DNA of 64,000 bases, taken from contig NC_057800.1 of the NCBI RefSeq assembly GCF_018294505.1, positions 479,756,530-479,820,529 on the forward strand. The letters run 5' to 3'. The notes beneath the pieces are model-generated. The model did not search any database, had not been told where the DNA came from, and saw nothing but the letters and a program-made list of their open reading frames with translations. The stretch's first letter is position 1, and each line of letters opens with the position of its first letter. Positions 41,587 through 55,384 of the stretch are shown one piece after another. Source of the stretch: Triticum aestivum. Taxonomy: Eukaryota > Streptophyta > Magnoliopsida > Poales > Poaceae. The position numbers were made by a program, and so were the translations under genes.

Positions 41587-42451
41587 AATGTTCACGTGTG
41601 TGCTAATGTATCTTTATTCACTTCTTATCAGGTCGCAAGGGATTCTTCCGTCCTAATGGGGAATGGGTCACATGCTTTTGTCCGTGGCATTGGCATGGTG
41701 GATCTGAAGTTTACTTCGGAGAAGATCATGCAGTTAAGGAACGTGCAACATGTCCCTAGTATGAACAAGAATCTAGTTAGCAGCTCCCTTCTATGTCGAG
41801 ATGGGTTTAAGGTAATTTTGTAGTCAAATAAAGTAATCGTGTCAAGATTTGGACAATTTATAGGCAAAGGCTATGAGTGCGGAAGCTTGTTCCATTTTCC
41901 CTTTCAGATTTTTGCAATAAGTCAGTAAACCAAATTTGTGTTAGTATTAATGATGATGCAAGTGTTTGGCACTCTCGTTTATGTCATATTAATTTTGGTT
42001 TGATGTCTCGGCTATCCAGTATGAGTTTAATTCCGAATTTCACTGTTGCCAAAGGTTCTAAGTGCCATGGTTGTGTGCAATCGAAGCAACCTCGAAAGCC
42101 TCACACGGCTGCTGAGGAGAGAAACTTGGCACCTCTAGAACTCATACATTATGATCTACGTGAGATGCATGGTGTGTTGACAAAAGGCGGAAAGAGATAT
42201 TTCATGACATTGATTGATGATGCGACTAGATTTTGTTGTGTTTGTTTGTTGCAAACTAAAGATGGAGCTTTAGACTACTTTAAAATCAATAAAGCTGAAG
42301 GATAAAATCAACTAGAGAGAAAGATCAAGCATCTTAGTTTAGATCGTCGTGGAGAGTATTTTCCCAAAGTATTTGATGAATTTTGTTAGGGACACAAAAA
42401 TATTCACGAGAGAACGCCTCCCTATTCACCCCAATCGAACAGGGTTGTCGA
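41587..42451 (+). pseudogene. Copia C protease-integrase region, cut by an LTR
   Basis: After the protease, a stop lies at 41821-41823 and the frame shifts. A GAG-pre-integrase segment (VWHSRLCHINFGLMSRLSSM, GCVQSKQPRKPH) leads into the integrase (RYFMTLIDDATRFCCV, RRGEYFPKVFDEFC). An in-frame stop lies near 42303. The last readable motif, PPYSPQSNRVV, resembles the region just before the catalytic Glu of integrase and is cut at 42452 by the Angela-type LTR. The rest of this element is not in the window. Confidence 0.85.
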
Positions 42452-43137
42452 TGAAGGAAATATGCCCTAGAGGCAACAATAAAGTTGTTATTTTATATTT
42501 CCTTATTCATGATAAATGCTTATTATTCATGCTAGAATTATATTGACCGGAAACCTTAATACATGTGTGAATAGATAGACAAAACACTGAGTCCCTAGTG
42601 AGCCTCTACTTGACTAGCTCGTTGATCGAAGATGGTTAAGGTTTCCTAACCATGGACATGGGTTGTCATTTGATAACGGGATCACATCATTAGGAGAATG
42701 ATGTGATGGACAAGACCCATCCGTTAGCTTAGCATGTTGATTGTTCAGTTATATTGCTATTGCTTTCATGTATGTCAAATACATATTCCTTTGACTATGA
42801 GATCATGCAACTCCCGGATACCAGAGGAATGCCTTGTGTGCTATCAAACGTCACAACGTAACTGGGTGATTATAAAGATGCTCTACAGGTATCTCCGAAG
42901 GTGTCTTGTTGGGTTGACGTGAATCGATATTAGGATTTGTCACTCCGAGTATCGGAGAGGTATCTCTGGGCCCTCTCGGTAATGCACATCATAAGAAGCC
43001 TTGCAAGAAAAGTGACTAATGAGTTAGTTGCGGGATGATGTATTACGGAACGAGTAAAGAGACTTGCTGGTAACGAGATTGGACTAGGTATGAAGATACC
43101 GATGATCGAATCTCTGGCAAGTAACATACATGTAGAC
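42452..43137 (+). mobile_element. Angela-type Copia 5' LTR, first part
   Basis: The LTR starts TGAAGGAAATATGCCC directly in Copia C integrase and runs for 686 bases before the Sukkula-like element interrupts it after TAGAC (43133-43137). It continues at 55385. The two parts together give a 5' LTR of about 1.68 kb. Confidence 0.9.
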
Positions 43138-46100
43138 TGTAACGCCCTCGATGTGGCTATATCTCCCACGTGTCGAAGCACGACTTAGAGGCACAACCGC
43201 ATTGAAAGCAATGTCGCAAGTGAGGTAATCTTCACACAACCCATGTACTCCCTCCGGTCCTTTTTAGTCTGCATATAAGTTTTGTCCGAAGTCAAAGCAT
43301 CTCTATTTTGATCAAATTTATAGAAAAAAGTATCAACATTCACAATGTCAAATTAATATTATTGGATTCATTATGAAATGTAGTTTCATGGTATATATAT
43401 TTGGTATTGTAGATGTTGATATTTTTTAATATAAATTTGGTCAAAGTTTACAAAGTTTGACTTGACACAACTCTAATATGCGAAGTAAAAAGGACCGGAG
43501 GGAAAAATACATAAGGGAAAGAGATACATAGTTGGCTTACAATCGCCACGTCACATAATACATGAATAAATCATTACATCATCCAGATACAATCAAGGTC
43601 CGACTACGGAACCAAAATAAAAGAAGACTACCCCAAATGCTACACAGATCCCCGATCGACCCAACTGGGCTCCACTACTGATCAACTGGAAATGGAACAA
43701 CATAACGAACGCGATCTTCAACTAGCTCCTCCTTGAGCTCGGTTGCGTCACCTGTACGGTATCATCGGCACCTGCAAACTAGTTTTGGAAGTATCCGTGA
43801 GTCACGGGGACTCAGCAATCTCACACCCTTGCGATCAAGTCTATTTAAGCTTATAGGAAGGGTAAAAGGTATGAGGTGGAGCTGCAACAAGCGACTAGCA
43901 TATTTGGTGGCTAACATACGCAAATGAGAGCGAAGAGAAGGCAAAAGCACGGTCGAACAACTATGATCAAGAAGTGATCCTAGAACAACCTACGTCAAGC
44001 ATAACTCCAACACCGTGTTCACTTCCCGGACTCCGCCGAGAAGAGACCATCACGGCTACACACGCGGTTGATGTATTTTAATTAAGATAAACTTCAGGTT
44101 TTCTACAACCGTACATTAACAAATTCCCATCTGCCCATAACCACGGGCACGACTTTCAAAAGTTCAAATCCCTGTAGGGGTGTCCCAACTTAGCCCATCA
44201 CAAGCTCTCACAGTCAACGAAGGATATTCCTTCTCCCAAGACAATCCGATCAGACCCGGCATCCCTGTTACAAGACATCCTCGACAATGGTAAAACAAGT
44301 CCAGCAACACCGCCCGAATGTGCCAACAAATCCCGACAGGAGCTGCAAATATCTCGTTCTCAGGGAACACTCACATGAGCGCTCCGTACAACTAAAACCA
44401 AACCTCGAGTTTCCCCGAGGGGGCGCTGCACAGGGCTCTAGTTTGGACCAACACTCAGAGGAGCACTGGCCCGGGGGGGGGGTGTTAATAAAGATGACCC
44501 TTGGGCAGGCCTACCCAAGGGAAAGAAAAGGCTAGGTGGCGAATGGTAAAACCAATGTTGGGCATTGCTGGAAGAGTTTATTCAAGGCGAACTGTCAAGG
44601 GGTTCCCATTATAACCCAACCGTGTAAGGAACGCAAAAATCCGGGAACATAATACCGATATGACGGAAACTAGGGCGGCAAGAGTGGAACAAAACACCAG
44701 GCATAAGGCCGAGCCTCCCACCCTTTACCAAGTATATAGATGCATTAATTAAATAAGAGATATTGTGATATCCCAACAAAATATCCATGTTCGAACATGG
44801 AACAAACTCCAATCTTCACCTGCAACTAACAACGCTATAACAGGGGCTGAGCAAAGCGGTAACATAGCCAAACAACGGTTTGCTAGGACAAGGTGGTTAG
44901 AGGCTTGGCTTAGCAATATGGGAGGCATGATAAGCAAGTGGTAGGTATCACAGCATAGGCATAGCAAAAGAGCGAGCAACTAGCAAGCAAAGGTAGAAGT
45001 GATTTCGAGGGTATGGTCATCTTGCCTGAAATCCCGCAAGGAAGAAGAACGAGTCCATGAAGAATACAAACGGACGCAGTCGAACGGTTCCTCACAAATG
45101 CGATGTTATCGGAACCAACCCGAATAAGCAACACTGGAAAGAAGCACACTACATAGTAAACAATCAACACATGAACATGGCATGATACGCGGGATGCGGT
45201 ATGCGGTGCATATGCATGATTTGGAAAGGAATGATTGAATCTGGCCTCAACTTGGAAATCCAAGAGTGCCACTAGAAAGAGGAGTTGATTTCGGTCGAAA
45301 TCGATATAAAGATCACCGGAATCGGATGCACGGTTTGGAAATGGCAAGCAAAACAAATATGGCACTGGTCTGCGATAATCAGCACGAGACCACCTAAATG
45401 CATCAAGAACAACATGCTACAGCACTTCAACATGACAACAAAATACATGGCAGGGATCCACTCATCATGCTTAACAAAAGATGAACACTGAGCTATGGAT
45501 AATTCACTCAATAGCAAGCTCAAACAAGCATGGCAAAAATGCAAAATATAACAGGTTTCAGACTTAGTGAAATTAACAGCAAGTCAGGAATTTAATATCA
45601 GGAAGCAATGTTTAGAGGAAGGTAAAAACATGCTACAGGGACATATCATGGCAAAGAAAAGCATAGCATTAAGCTACTCAAAGCATATAACAAAAGTCCC
45701 TTAGTGGCCAAGAGACAAAAGAGATCAGAAAATACAATTGCAAGTATGTGAACATAGCAAAAACATAAACAGATTCAGACTTACTGAAAAACTAGAGCAT
45801 GGCAAAACAGATATCAAGTAGGCATGTTTACGAGCTCAATGCGCTCACTATGAGGCATTGCATGACAAACTAAGCATACAACCAGCAATTAGACATGGCA
45901 TAGAAGCCAGACATGGCAAGAACAACAACATAGCATGCACGGATCAACTACAACAAGCTCGGCAAAAGTGCTAAACATGTTAGCAATCTGCCAGGAACAT
46001 TTTATAGCAAAAGTAGAGCTCAATTGAGTCAAGCTAGGGTGCTCCATATTTGCAAACAAAGACATGGATGGGTAGAGCACAACATTATCTACAAAACATC

Positions 46101-47625
46101 CTTACTGATCATGCTCAAAAAAGGCACGGATCACTAGGAAACAGCATGAACATATGGTATAAAAACAATAACAGGACAAGGACTGAAATTCTAAGTCCCT
46201 GAAATCAGCATCATTGAGTAAGCTACTTTGCATGCTTGTGCTAGTCATCATAAAGATCACAAAAATACATGGCATACACCCCTGTAAAGATGGCATGGCA
46301 TATAACAAAACACATGTGGAGCTCAGGATCAAATCATGCACACATTAATCATGCCAAAAATGACAAAATGGCAATTGCTGAAACAGATCTGAAACTATCA
46401 TCACATAGCCCTCTTCCAACAGCATTTCGGGCATCAAGATAAGCTCACAAGAGAATCATGCAATGATATGAAATGATGTACTTGTCGAGACGAACATTTT
46501 GATATGCTACACGCACGAATCAAAGCAACGGGTGCAGAGTTATAGCATGACAAAGTATGCAAAAAAATCTAGAGGAGAGGAAAAAGTCAACCGCTAGGGT
46601 TCCAGATCTGGATCCAGATCTGGCACGGATGACAAGGCGGGGCCGGAACGTCGCCGGAGCTATTGCATGCGGTGGCCAGAGTTGTTGCTCGAGGAAGATG
46701 AAGGAGAGGCCGCCGGGGCGGTTGCCGGCGCCGGGCGGCGAGGTGATCGCGGCGAGGAGGCGCGGCGGGGTGGCTCGCTGTGGCCGGTGAGCAACTCCGG
46801 CGGCGACCGGAGCACGCGGCGGCACGGGGCGCCTGAGGCGGAAGGGACGACCAGGCGCGGGGCGGCGGCGCGCGCTCGCGGCGACCGAGCGGTGGCGGAG
46901 CGGATCGGGGCCCGGGCAGGCCTGCCTTGGGCCCGGTGGGCCGCGGAAGGTGGGAGGCGCGCGGCGGGACAGGTGGCGCTGTCCGTTTGGCTGAGGCGGT
47001 GATGTGGCGGCGCCGGATTGGTTTGCAGAGGTGGAGGCGGACATGTCCAGCGGCGGGGATTTTTGTTCGGTGGTGCGAGGTAGAGGAAGGCTAGGGTTTG
47101 GACTGCGCGAAAATTCGGGGAGAGCCACATATTTATAGGTAGAGGGAGCTAGGAGAGTCCAAATGAGGTGCGGTTTTCGGCCACGCGATCATGATCGAAT
47201 GACCGAGATGATAGAGGGGGTTTGGATGGGTTTTGGACCACTTTGGAGGGGTGTTGGGCTGCAACACACACGAGGCCTTCTCGGTCCCTCGGTTAACCGT
47301 TGGAGTATCAAACGAAGTCCAAATGACACGAAACTTGACAGGCGGTCTACTGGTAGTAAACCAAGGCCGCATGACAAGTCTCGGTCCTATCCGAAAACAT
47401 TTAACACCCGCACACGAAAAGAGGTAGAAATGGGCACCGGGTGACATAGGAGCGCCGGAATGTAAAACAGACAACGGGGAAAATGCTCGGATGCAAGAGA
47501 CAAACATGTATGCAATTGAAATGCACATGAAGACATGATATGAGATGCATGACACGCAAGCAAAGAAAAGGCAACAACAGCGAAAAACTGGAGCACACCT
47601 GGCACATCGGTCTCGGGGTGTTACA
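43138..47625 (-). repeat. 3' LTR of the Sukkula-like element
   Basis: The LTR reads TGTAACACCCCGAGACCG at its start on the minus strand and ends GGGCGTTACA. It is 284 bases longer than the other LTR, mainly because of the Stowaway-type insertion at 43248-43503. A likely TATA box CTATAAATATG is at 47128-47138. The GC-rich open frames at 46520-47130 are LTR leader sequence and not taken as genes. Confidence 0.9.
43248..43503. mobile_element. Stowaway-type MITE in the 3' LTR
   Basis: The 256-base insert starts CTCCCTCCGGTCC after a TA and ends GGACCGGAGGGA, with arms that stay complementary well into the middle (TCTGCATATAAG against the complement of CTCTAATATGCGAAG). The other LTR of the same element lacks it at the matching site (51290), which shows it came after the element. 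Confidence 0.88.
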
Positions 47626-50600
47626 ACACTCCACCACTACGAGAGGATCTCGTCTCGAGATCTAGAATGGCACCGGAGGGAAAACGGAAGAGAAAGAGAA
47701 GAGGTAAAACTAAGTTGCTTCATTGACAAATGAGTGAAACCAAAAAACCTTGAAAAAGGTTAAGCCAATTGAAAGAAAGAAAGCAACGGCGATGAACGAA
47801 GTTGAAAGCACTCCGGTAAGAAAGAGGAATAAGAAAGATTCAATTCGGGTAGCACTTCGGTTGAAAAAAAAGATGAAAGACTTGATAAGATGAAAGAACT
47901 TGAGCAGAGGACACAACACTCCGGTTAAATGGATAAACCAAGAAAAGAACAAGGTCCTGACAAGAACAAGAAGAAGGGTTGAAGAGAGCAACAACACAAT
48001 GCCTCCGGAAGAAAAGAATAGAAGATAGATAATTGAAATAGGAGAATGGAGAAGAAAAGGCCAACTTCTACCACAAAAGAGCTTGAAAAGGCATCTTTAG
48101 GAGAGGGTCGAACGGAATTGTTAGAGAACCAACAACGAAAAGAGTAAGCTTGTTGTGGGCTTATAGAAAACATCTTGAAACTTGAGGTGATAACCTGCCA
48201 CTCACGGGAAAAGAATTGGATTGATATGAACAAGGAGACGAGAAACTATATCACCGGGAGGATAAATGAAGAACTTGGGTCATTATAAGCACCATAAATA
48301 GCAACAATCCTTCAGGAGGCTTTAGGTGAAATATAACCCAAGATAACTCGAATGAAGAGGTTGATGGATTTAAAATACCTCATTCTTAACAACATGTGAA
48401 TCATGAAACATGAACTCAAATTATCAAGAATGACATAATACCACCCCAATGATACGGTAGAAAGGATTGCACTCTGGATTGCAAGATGAAGAATGCTTGA
48501 GCTCCTCTGGAAAGAATGTTGACGAACACTTCGAGAAGGAATTATATCCTTTATGAACCAACATGTAGAACCTTCATGAAGAACTCCAGTAAACAAAAGA
48601 ATGATCAATCGAAAAGAAAGATGAAAAGAGTAAGGTTGAAGCCTTGCAATGATTATATGAAGCTTTGCGACAAGATAAAGTGGAAACTTGGAACTTCGAA
48701 AAAGAAAAGATGAAACAAGTGAAACCGAGAATTTGATGGACCTCCTGAATAAGGAATTAAACACTTGGGTGAAACAGGAATAAGAATTACGTTATGCTTA
48801 TCCTTCACCAATTTAAATTGATGACAAGCAATGGATTAATAGAGGTATAGCATAAATTTGAGAAGGTCTTCAAGAAACCAGCGGTAGGATTGGAAAGAAC
48901 GAGTGACTTGATACGGTAACGAAAGAAGAGATCTCTTGAACGAACCACTGTAAGAATTGAAAATGAACGAAGGAAAGATAAAGAAACACCGGTAAGAATT
49001 GAAAATGGACGAAGAAAAAATAAAGAAACACCGGGAAGAATTAGAAAAAGAACGAAGATGCTTGTAGGATTTAGATACATGAGAACGAAGAGATCATGAA
49101 CTGATTAGAGGATATTTGATCGATGCACCGGTAAGACTGGAGAATGATAACTGGCAGCTGAGAATGAATAAGTCTTCTGAAAAGATGGGCTCCAAGAATC
49201 AAATTGAAAATAATCTTGAATTGCTCCGGATAGGTGAAAGAATTCTCACAAACGAAATCAATTATGAGAGGATGGCATTAAGCTAGAACCACGAATCTTG
49301 AAGAGAATGGAGTAAGATATGGAGGAAAAATTCCTCTTCGGTCTTCAAGTGTTGAGAATGACGACGAGAAACACCACCATGAATTACTGAGATACTCCGG
49401 AATGAAGAATGGAAAGGTTGAGCCAACGATGCAAAGAATTTAAAAGATCTTAGAGAAATACATATGACCGATGACGAGTCATTCTTACATCAAACTTTGA
49501 AAGATTTGAGAATAGCTCCGGTAAAATTAGAAGAGTCAGGTAAGATTCTGGGAAAAGACCTGTGGGTTAGGGCCCACTCAAAAGAAACACCGTTGAAGTG
49601 ATTTAAAAGAAAGATTGCGCCGGTTGAATTAAATGACTTGAATGAGATAACATCCTCGAAAGATCTTGAACGAATGTAGAGTGGAAACACGAATCATCGA
49701 TATATCTTGAGCACTCTGGAACAAATGATTAGCGAGAAATGGATGATTGAGAGGTGCACCGGCAAGAGAAGACATTTAAAACGAGGAAAGGATATGATCA
49801 ACAAAGCTTGAATTGGACCCACCGGAGAAGAAAATAACAAATAATGATGAACTTGAGGCTCCGTTAGTATCTTCATGAGAATCACCGGATAAGAACATAG
49901 ACGGAAAAGAATGGAGAGACTTCACAAGAATAAAAGGATACTTGATTAAGACATCGGATTCCTTAAAGAAAAGGGGTGGGTGGGCGGTAAAAACAAAGGC
50001 AACTTGGAGACGAATGAAACAAACACCTTTGAGAAGAACTGATACTTGATCTAGCGGATGTTGAAATGATCGGATCCACTTAAAGAGAAAACACACCGGT
50101 TGAAAAGGATTGACATGACAGACTCGATGGTCGAGAAGGATTAGTATTCACATCGGAGTATAAGAACACCATTTAGGAAAAGGTATGGAATCAACACTTG
50201 ACATTGAAGCAACTCGAATACAGGCACTCAAAACAAAACAAAGGATTGGCTTGCAGAATAAGCCGGAACAAACATATGATAGAGATTTCGTCCAAAGTTT
50301 TTGTGGTGGGGCCTACACGGGCTCAATCGTACATCACCTTCATGTACAAGGCAGTGCACATGACATGCGAAGCGTCCCCGAGTCAGCATAGCCAAGGACT
50401 CTTTAAGACACAACGAGACCACTGTAAAACCAACCGTGGATAGGTGGACCACTAGACGTCGAACCCCAATTTCATATCATACATCTGTCGGAAAAAATAT
50501 CCTAGGAGCTACTTGAATTCCCACTTATAAACTCCCGAAACTTTCCGGTTATGCAATCAGGTGTTGGGGATACAGGGGAAGCATAATATCTCACTCAAAT

Positions 50601-51180
50601 CTAGCAAATCCTACATCCAGATGTATCCATCCTTCAACACATAACCAAGAAAACTTTCGGAAATCATTTACCTTAACCTTCGAAAAGCATCTGTTATACG
50701 AGTTATGGCAATACTCCCGAACTCCCGCCCCAGTACTAGGTGGCATCGAGGTTATCTCACCAACAACTGCATAAAAGAGATTTCCGACGTCGACGAAACT
50801 CAGGTATTCCAGAATCTCAACGATAAAATTATGACGACAACACCTCGGAGCTCAACTCCCCGGGACACTGACACAACCCCTAAATGTCAGGAGGCACCAA
50901 GAACAATGTTCTCGTCACAAAACCATCGGAACGATTCCAAGATACCTGTGTGATCCTAAATTTTTTTAGTGAAATTTGAGAAGAGAAGAGTCAAAACTCT
51001 ACGTCACGATGCCTCACCAGAGCGACGAAGGGACTGAGGAGTACAAAGAAGTCCTACTCTCCGATATATATATATATATATATAATCCTAAAAGACTCAA
51101 AACATTTTTCTAGACTCTACAACGCCAGCGATTCGATCAAGCAGGGGGCTCCTGAGTCGGGGAAGGCTCCGATACCAACT
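47626..51180 (-). mobile_element. Non-coding interior of the LARD
   Basis: The 3.55-kb interior has many stops in all frames on both strands and no gag, protease or polymerase motif. It is A-rich on the plus strand. A TAGTGGTGGAGTGT purine-rich stretch on the minus strand next to 47626 is the likely polypurine tract. A (TA)n run lies at 51066-51084. Its second half (49470-51180) matches the interior remnant at 3877-5585. Confidence 0.85.
51165..51177 (-). other. Primer binding site of the LARD
   Basis: On the minus strand TGGTATCGGAGCC lies three bases from the LTR end. It matches the initiator tRNA-Met site with one change (CGG for CAG). Confidence 0.85.
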
Positions 51181-54100
51181 AGTAATGCCCTCGATGCGGC
51201 TATATCTCCCACATGTCGAAGCATGACTTAGAGGCATAACCGCATTGAAAGCAATGTTGCAAGTGAGGTAATCTTCACACAACCCATGTAATACATAAGG
51301 GAAAGAGATACATAGTTGGCTTACAATCGCCACGTCACATAATACATGAATAAATCATTACATCATCCAGATACAATCAAGGTCCGACTATGGAACCAAA
51401 ATAAAAGAAGAGTACCCCAAATGCTACACAGATCCCCGATCGACCCAACTGGGCTCCACTACTGATCAACTAGAAACGGAACAACATAACGAACACGATC
51501 TTCAACTAGCTCCTCCTTGAGCTCGGTTGCGTCACCTGTACGGTATCATTGGCACCTGCAAACTGGTTTTGGAAGTATCTGTGAGTCACGGGGACTCATC
51601 AATCTCACACCCTCGCGATCAAGACTATTTAAGCTTATAAAAGGTATGAGGTGGAGCTGCAGCAAGCGACTAGCATATTTGGTGGCTAACATACGCAAAT
51701 GAGAGCGAGAAGAGAAGGCAAAAGCACGGTCGAACAACTATGATCAAGAAGTGATCCTAGAACAACCTACGTCAAGCATAACTCCAACACCGTGTTCACT
51801 TCCCGGACTCCGCCGAGAAGAGACCATCACGGCTACACACGCGGTTGATGTATTTTAATTAAGATAAACTTCAGGTTTTCTACAACCGGACATTAACAAA
51901 TTCCCATCTGCCCATAACCGCGGGCACGGCTTTTGAAAGTTCAAATCCCTGCAGGGGTGTCCCAACTTAGCCCATCACAAGCTCTCATGGTTAACGAAGG
52001 ATATTCCTTCTCCCAAGACAATCCGATCAGACTCGGCATCCCGGTAACAAGACATCCTCGACAATGGTAAAACAAGTCCAGCAACACCGCCCGAATGTGC
52101 GACAAATCCTGACAGGAGCTGCACATATCTTGTTCTCAGAGCATACTCAGATGAGCGCTCCGTACAACTAAAACCAAACCTTGAGTTTCCCTGAGGGGGC
52201 ACTGCACAGGGCTCTAGTTTGGACCAACACTCAGAGGAGCACTGGCCCGGGGGGGGGGGGGGGGGTTAATAAAGATGACCCTTGGGCAGGCCTACCCAAG
52301 GGAAAGAAAAGGCTAGGTGGCGAATGGTAAAACCAATGTTGGGCATTGCTGGAAGAGTTTTATTCAAGGCGAACTGTCAAGGGGTTCCCATTATAACCCA
52401 ACCGTGTAAGGAACGCAAAAAACCGGGAACATAATACCGATATGACGGAAACTAGGGCGGCAAGAGTGGAACAAAACACCAGGCGTAAGGCCGAGCCTTC
52501 CAGCCTTTACCAAGTATATAGATGCATTAATTAAATAAGAGATATTGTGATATCCCAACAAAATATCCATGTTCCAACATGGAACAAACTCCAATCTTCA
52601 CCTGCAACTAACAACGCTATAAGAGGGGCTGAGCAAAGCGGTAACATAGCCAAACAACGGTTTGCTAGGACAAGGTGGGTTAGAGGCTTGGCTTAGCAAT
52701 ATGGGAGGCATGATAAGCAAGTGGTAGGTATCGCAGCATAGGCATAGCAAAAGATAGAAGTGATTTCAAGGGTATGGTCATCTTGCCTGAAATCCCGCAA
52801 GGAAGAAGAACAAGTCCATGAAGAAGACAAACGGACGCAGTAGAACGGTTCCTCACAAACGCGACGTTATCGGAACCAACCTGAAGAAGCAACACCGGAA
52901 ATGCACACAACATAGTAAACAACCAACACATGAACATGCATCATATGCGGGATGCGGTATGCGATGCATATGCATGATTTGGAAAGGAATGATTGAACCT
53001 GGCCTCAACTAGGAAATCCAAGAGTGCCACTGGAAAGAGGAGTTGATTTTGGTCAAAATCGATATAAAGATCACCGGAATCGGATGCACAGTTTGGAAAT
53101 GGCAAGCAAAACAAATATGGCACCGGTTTGCGATAATCAACACGAGATCACCTAAATGCATCAAGAACAACATGCTACAGCACTCCAACATGACAACAAA
53201 ATACATGGCAGGGATCCACTCATGATGCTTAACAAAAGATGAACACTGAGCTACGGCTAATTCACTCAATAGCAAGCTCAAACAAGCATGGCAAAAATGC
53301 AAAATATAACAGGTTTCAGACTTGGTGAAATTAACAGCAAGTCAGGAATTTAACATCAGGAAGCAATGTTTAGAGCAAGGTAACAACATGCTACAGGAAC
53401 ATATCATGGCAAAGCAAAGCATGGCATTAATATACTTAAAGCATATAACAAAAGTCCCTTAGTGACCAAGAGCCAAAAGGGATCAGAAAATACAATTGCA
53501 AGCATGTGAACATAGCAAAAACATAAACAGATTCAGACTTGGTGAAAAACTGGAGCATGGCAAAACAGATATCAAGTAGGCATGTTTACGAGCTCGATGC
53601 ACTCACTACGAGGCATTGCATGACAAACTAAGCATACACCTAGCAAATAGACATGGCATAGAAGCTAGACATGGCAAAAACAACAACATAGCATGCACAG
53701 ATCAACTACAACAAGCTCGGCAAAAGTGCTAAACATGTTAGCAATCTGCCAGGAACATTTTATAGCAAAAGTAGAGCTCGATTGAGTCAAGCTAGGGTGC
53801 TCCATATTTGCAAACAAAGACATGGATGGGTAGAGCACAACATTATCTACAAAACATCCTTACTGATCATGCTCAAAAGAGGCACGGATCACTAGGAAAC
53901 AATATGAACATATGGCATAAAAACTATAACAGGATAAGGACTTTGTGAAATTCTAAGTTCCTAAAATCAGCATCATTGAGTAAGCTACTTTGCATGCTTG
54001 TGCTAGTCACTAGAAAGATCACAAAAATACATGGCATACACCCCTGTAAAGATAGCATGGCATATAACAAAACACATGTAGAGCTCAGGATCAAAGCATG

Positions 54101-55384
54101 CACACATCAATCATGGCAAAAATGACAAAAGGGCAATTGCTGAAACAGATCTGAAACTATCATCACATAGCCCTCTTCCAACAGCATTTCGGGCGTCAAG
54201 ATGAGCTCACAAGAGAATGATGCAGTGATATGAAATGACGTACTCGTCGAGGCGAACATTTTGATATGCTACACGCATGAATCAGAGCAACAGGTGCAGA
54301 GTTATAGCATGACAAAGTATGCAAAAAAATATCAGAGGAGAGGAAAAAGTCAACCGCTAGGGTTCCAGATCTGGCACGGATGACGAGGCGGGGCCGGAAG
54401 GTCGCCGAAGCTATTGCACGCGGTGGCCGGAGCTGTTGCTCGAGGAAGATGAAGAGAGGTCGTCGGGGCGGTTGCCGGCGCCGGGCGGCGAGTTGATCGC
54501 TGGCGAGGAGGCGCGGTACGGTGGCTCGCTGTGGCCGGTGAGCAACTCCGGCGGCGACCGGAGCACGCGGGCGGCGTGGGGCGCCCGAGGCGGTGGGGCC
54601 GACCTGGCGCGGGGCGACGGCGCGCGCTTGCGGCGACGAGCGGTGGCGGAGCGGATCGGGGCCCGGGTGGGCCTGCCCTGGGCCCGACGGGCCGCGGGAG
54701 GTGGGAGGCGCGCGACAGGACAGGTGGCACTGTCTGGTTGGTTGAGGCGGCGAAGGCGGTGATGTGGCGGCGTCGGATTGGTTGTAGAGGTGGAGGCAGA
54801 CATGTGCGGCAGCAGGGATTTTTGTCCGGTGGCGCGAGGTAGAGGAAGGCTAGGGTTTGGACTGCGCGAAAATTCGGGGAGAGCCACATATTTATAGGTA
54901 GAGGGAGGTAGGAGAGTCCAAATGAGGTGCGGTTTTCGGCCATGCGATCGTGATCGAACGACCGAGATGATAGAGTGGGTTTGGATGGGTTTTGGGCCAC
55001 TTTGGAGGGATGTTGGGCTGCAACACACATGAGGCCTTTTCGGTCCCTCGGTTAACAGTTGGAGTATCAAATGAAGTCCAAATGACACGAAGCTTGACAG
55101 GCGGTCTACCGGTAGTAAACCAAGGCCGCATGACAAGTCTCGGTCTGATCCGAAAACGTTTAACACCCGCACATGAAAAGAGGTAGAAAGGGGCACCGGT
55201 TGACATAGGAGCGTCGGAATGCAAAACGGACAACAGGAAAAATGCTCGGATGCATGAGACGAACATGTATGCAAATGAAATGCACATGAAGACATGATAT
55301 GAGATGCATGACACGCAAGCAAGGACAAGGCAACAACAACGAATAACTGGAGGACACCTGACACATCGGTCTCGGGGCGTTACA
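51181..55384 (-). repeat. 5' LTR of the Sukkula-like element
   Basis: This LTR aligns along its whole length with 43138-47625 except for the MITE. Its inner end reads AGTAATGCCC on the plus strand where the other copy has TGTAACGCCC, so the terminal CA on the minus strand is mutated to CT. A TATA-like CTATAAATATG is at 54887-54897. A run of about 16 G lies near 52250. Confidence 0.9.

Larger units (their letters stand above)
43138..55384 (-). mobile_element. Complete Sukkula-like large retrotransposon derivative (LARD)
   Basis: The element is bounded by TGTAACGCCC and GGGGCGTTACA and by TAGAC on both sides (43133-43137, 55385-55389). It has two LTRs of 4488 and 4204 bases and an interior of 3555 bases. 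On the minus strand the order is 5' LTR (51181-55384), primer binding site, interior, polypurine tract and 3' LTR (43138-47625). No gag or pol motif is visible in the interior. These proportions match the Sukkula group described from barley, which depends on Gypsy proteins in trans; the family assignment is from structure. Confidence 0.88.
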
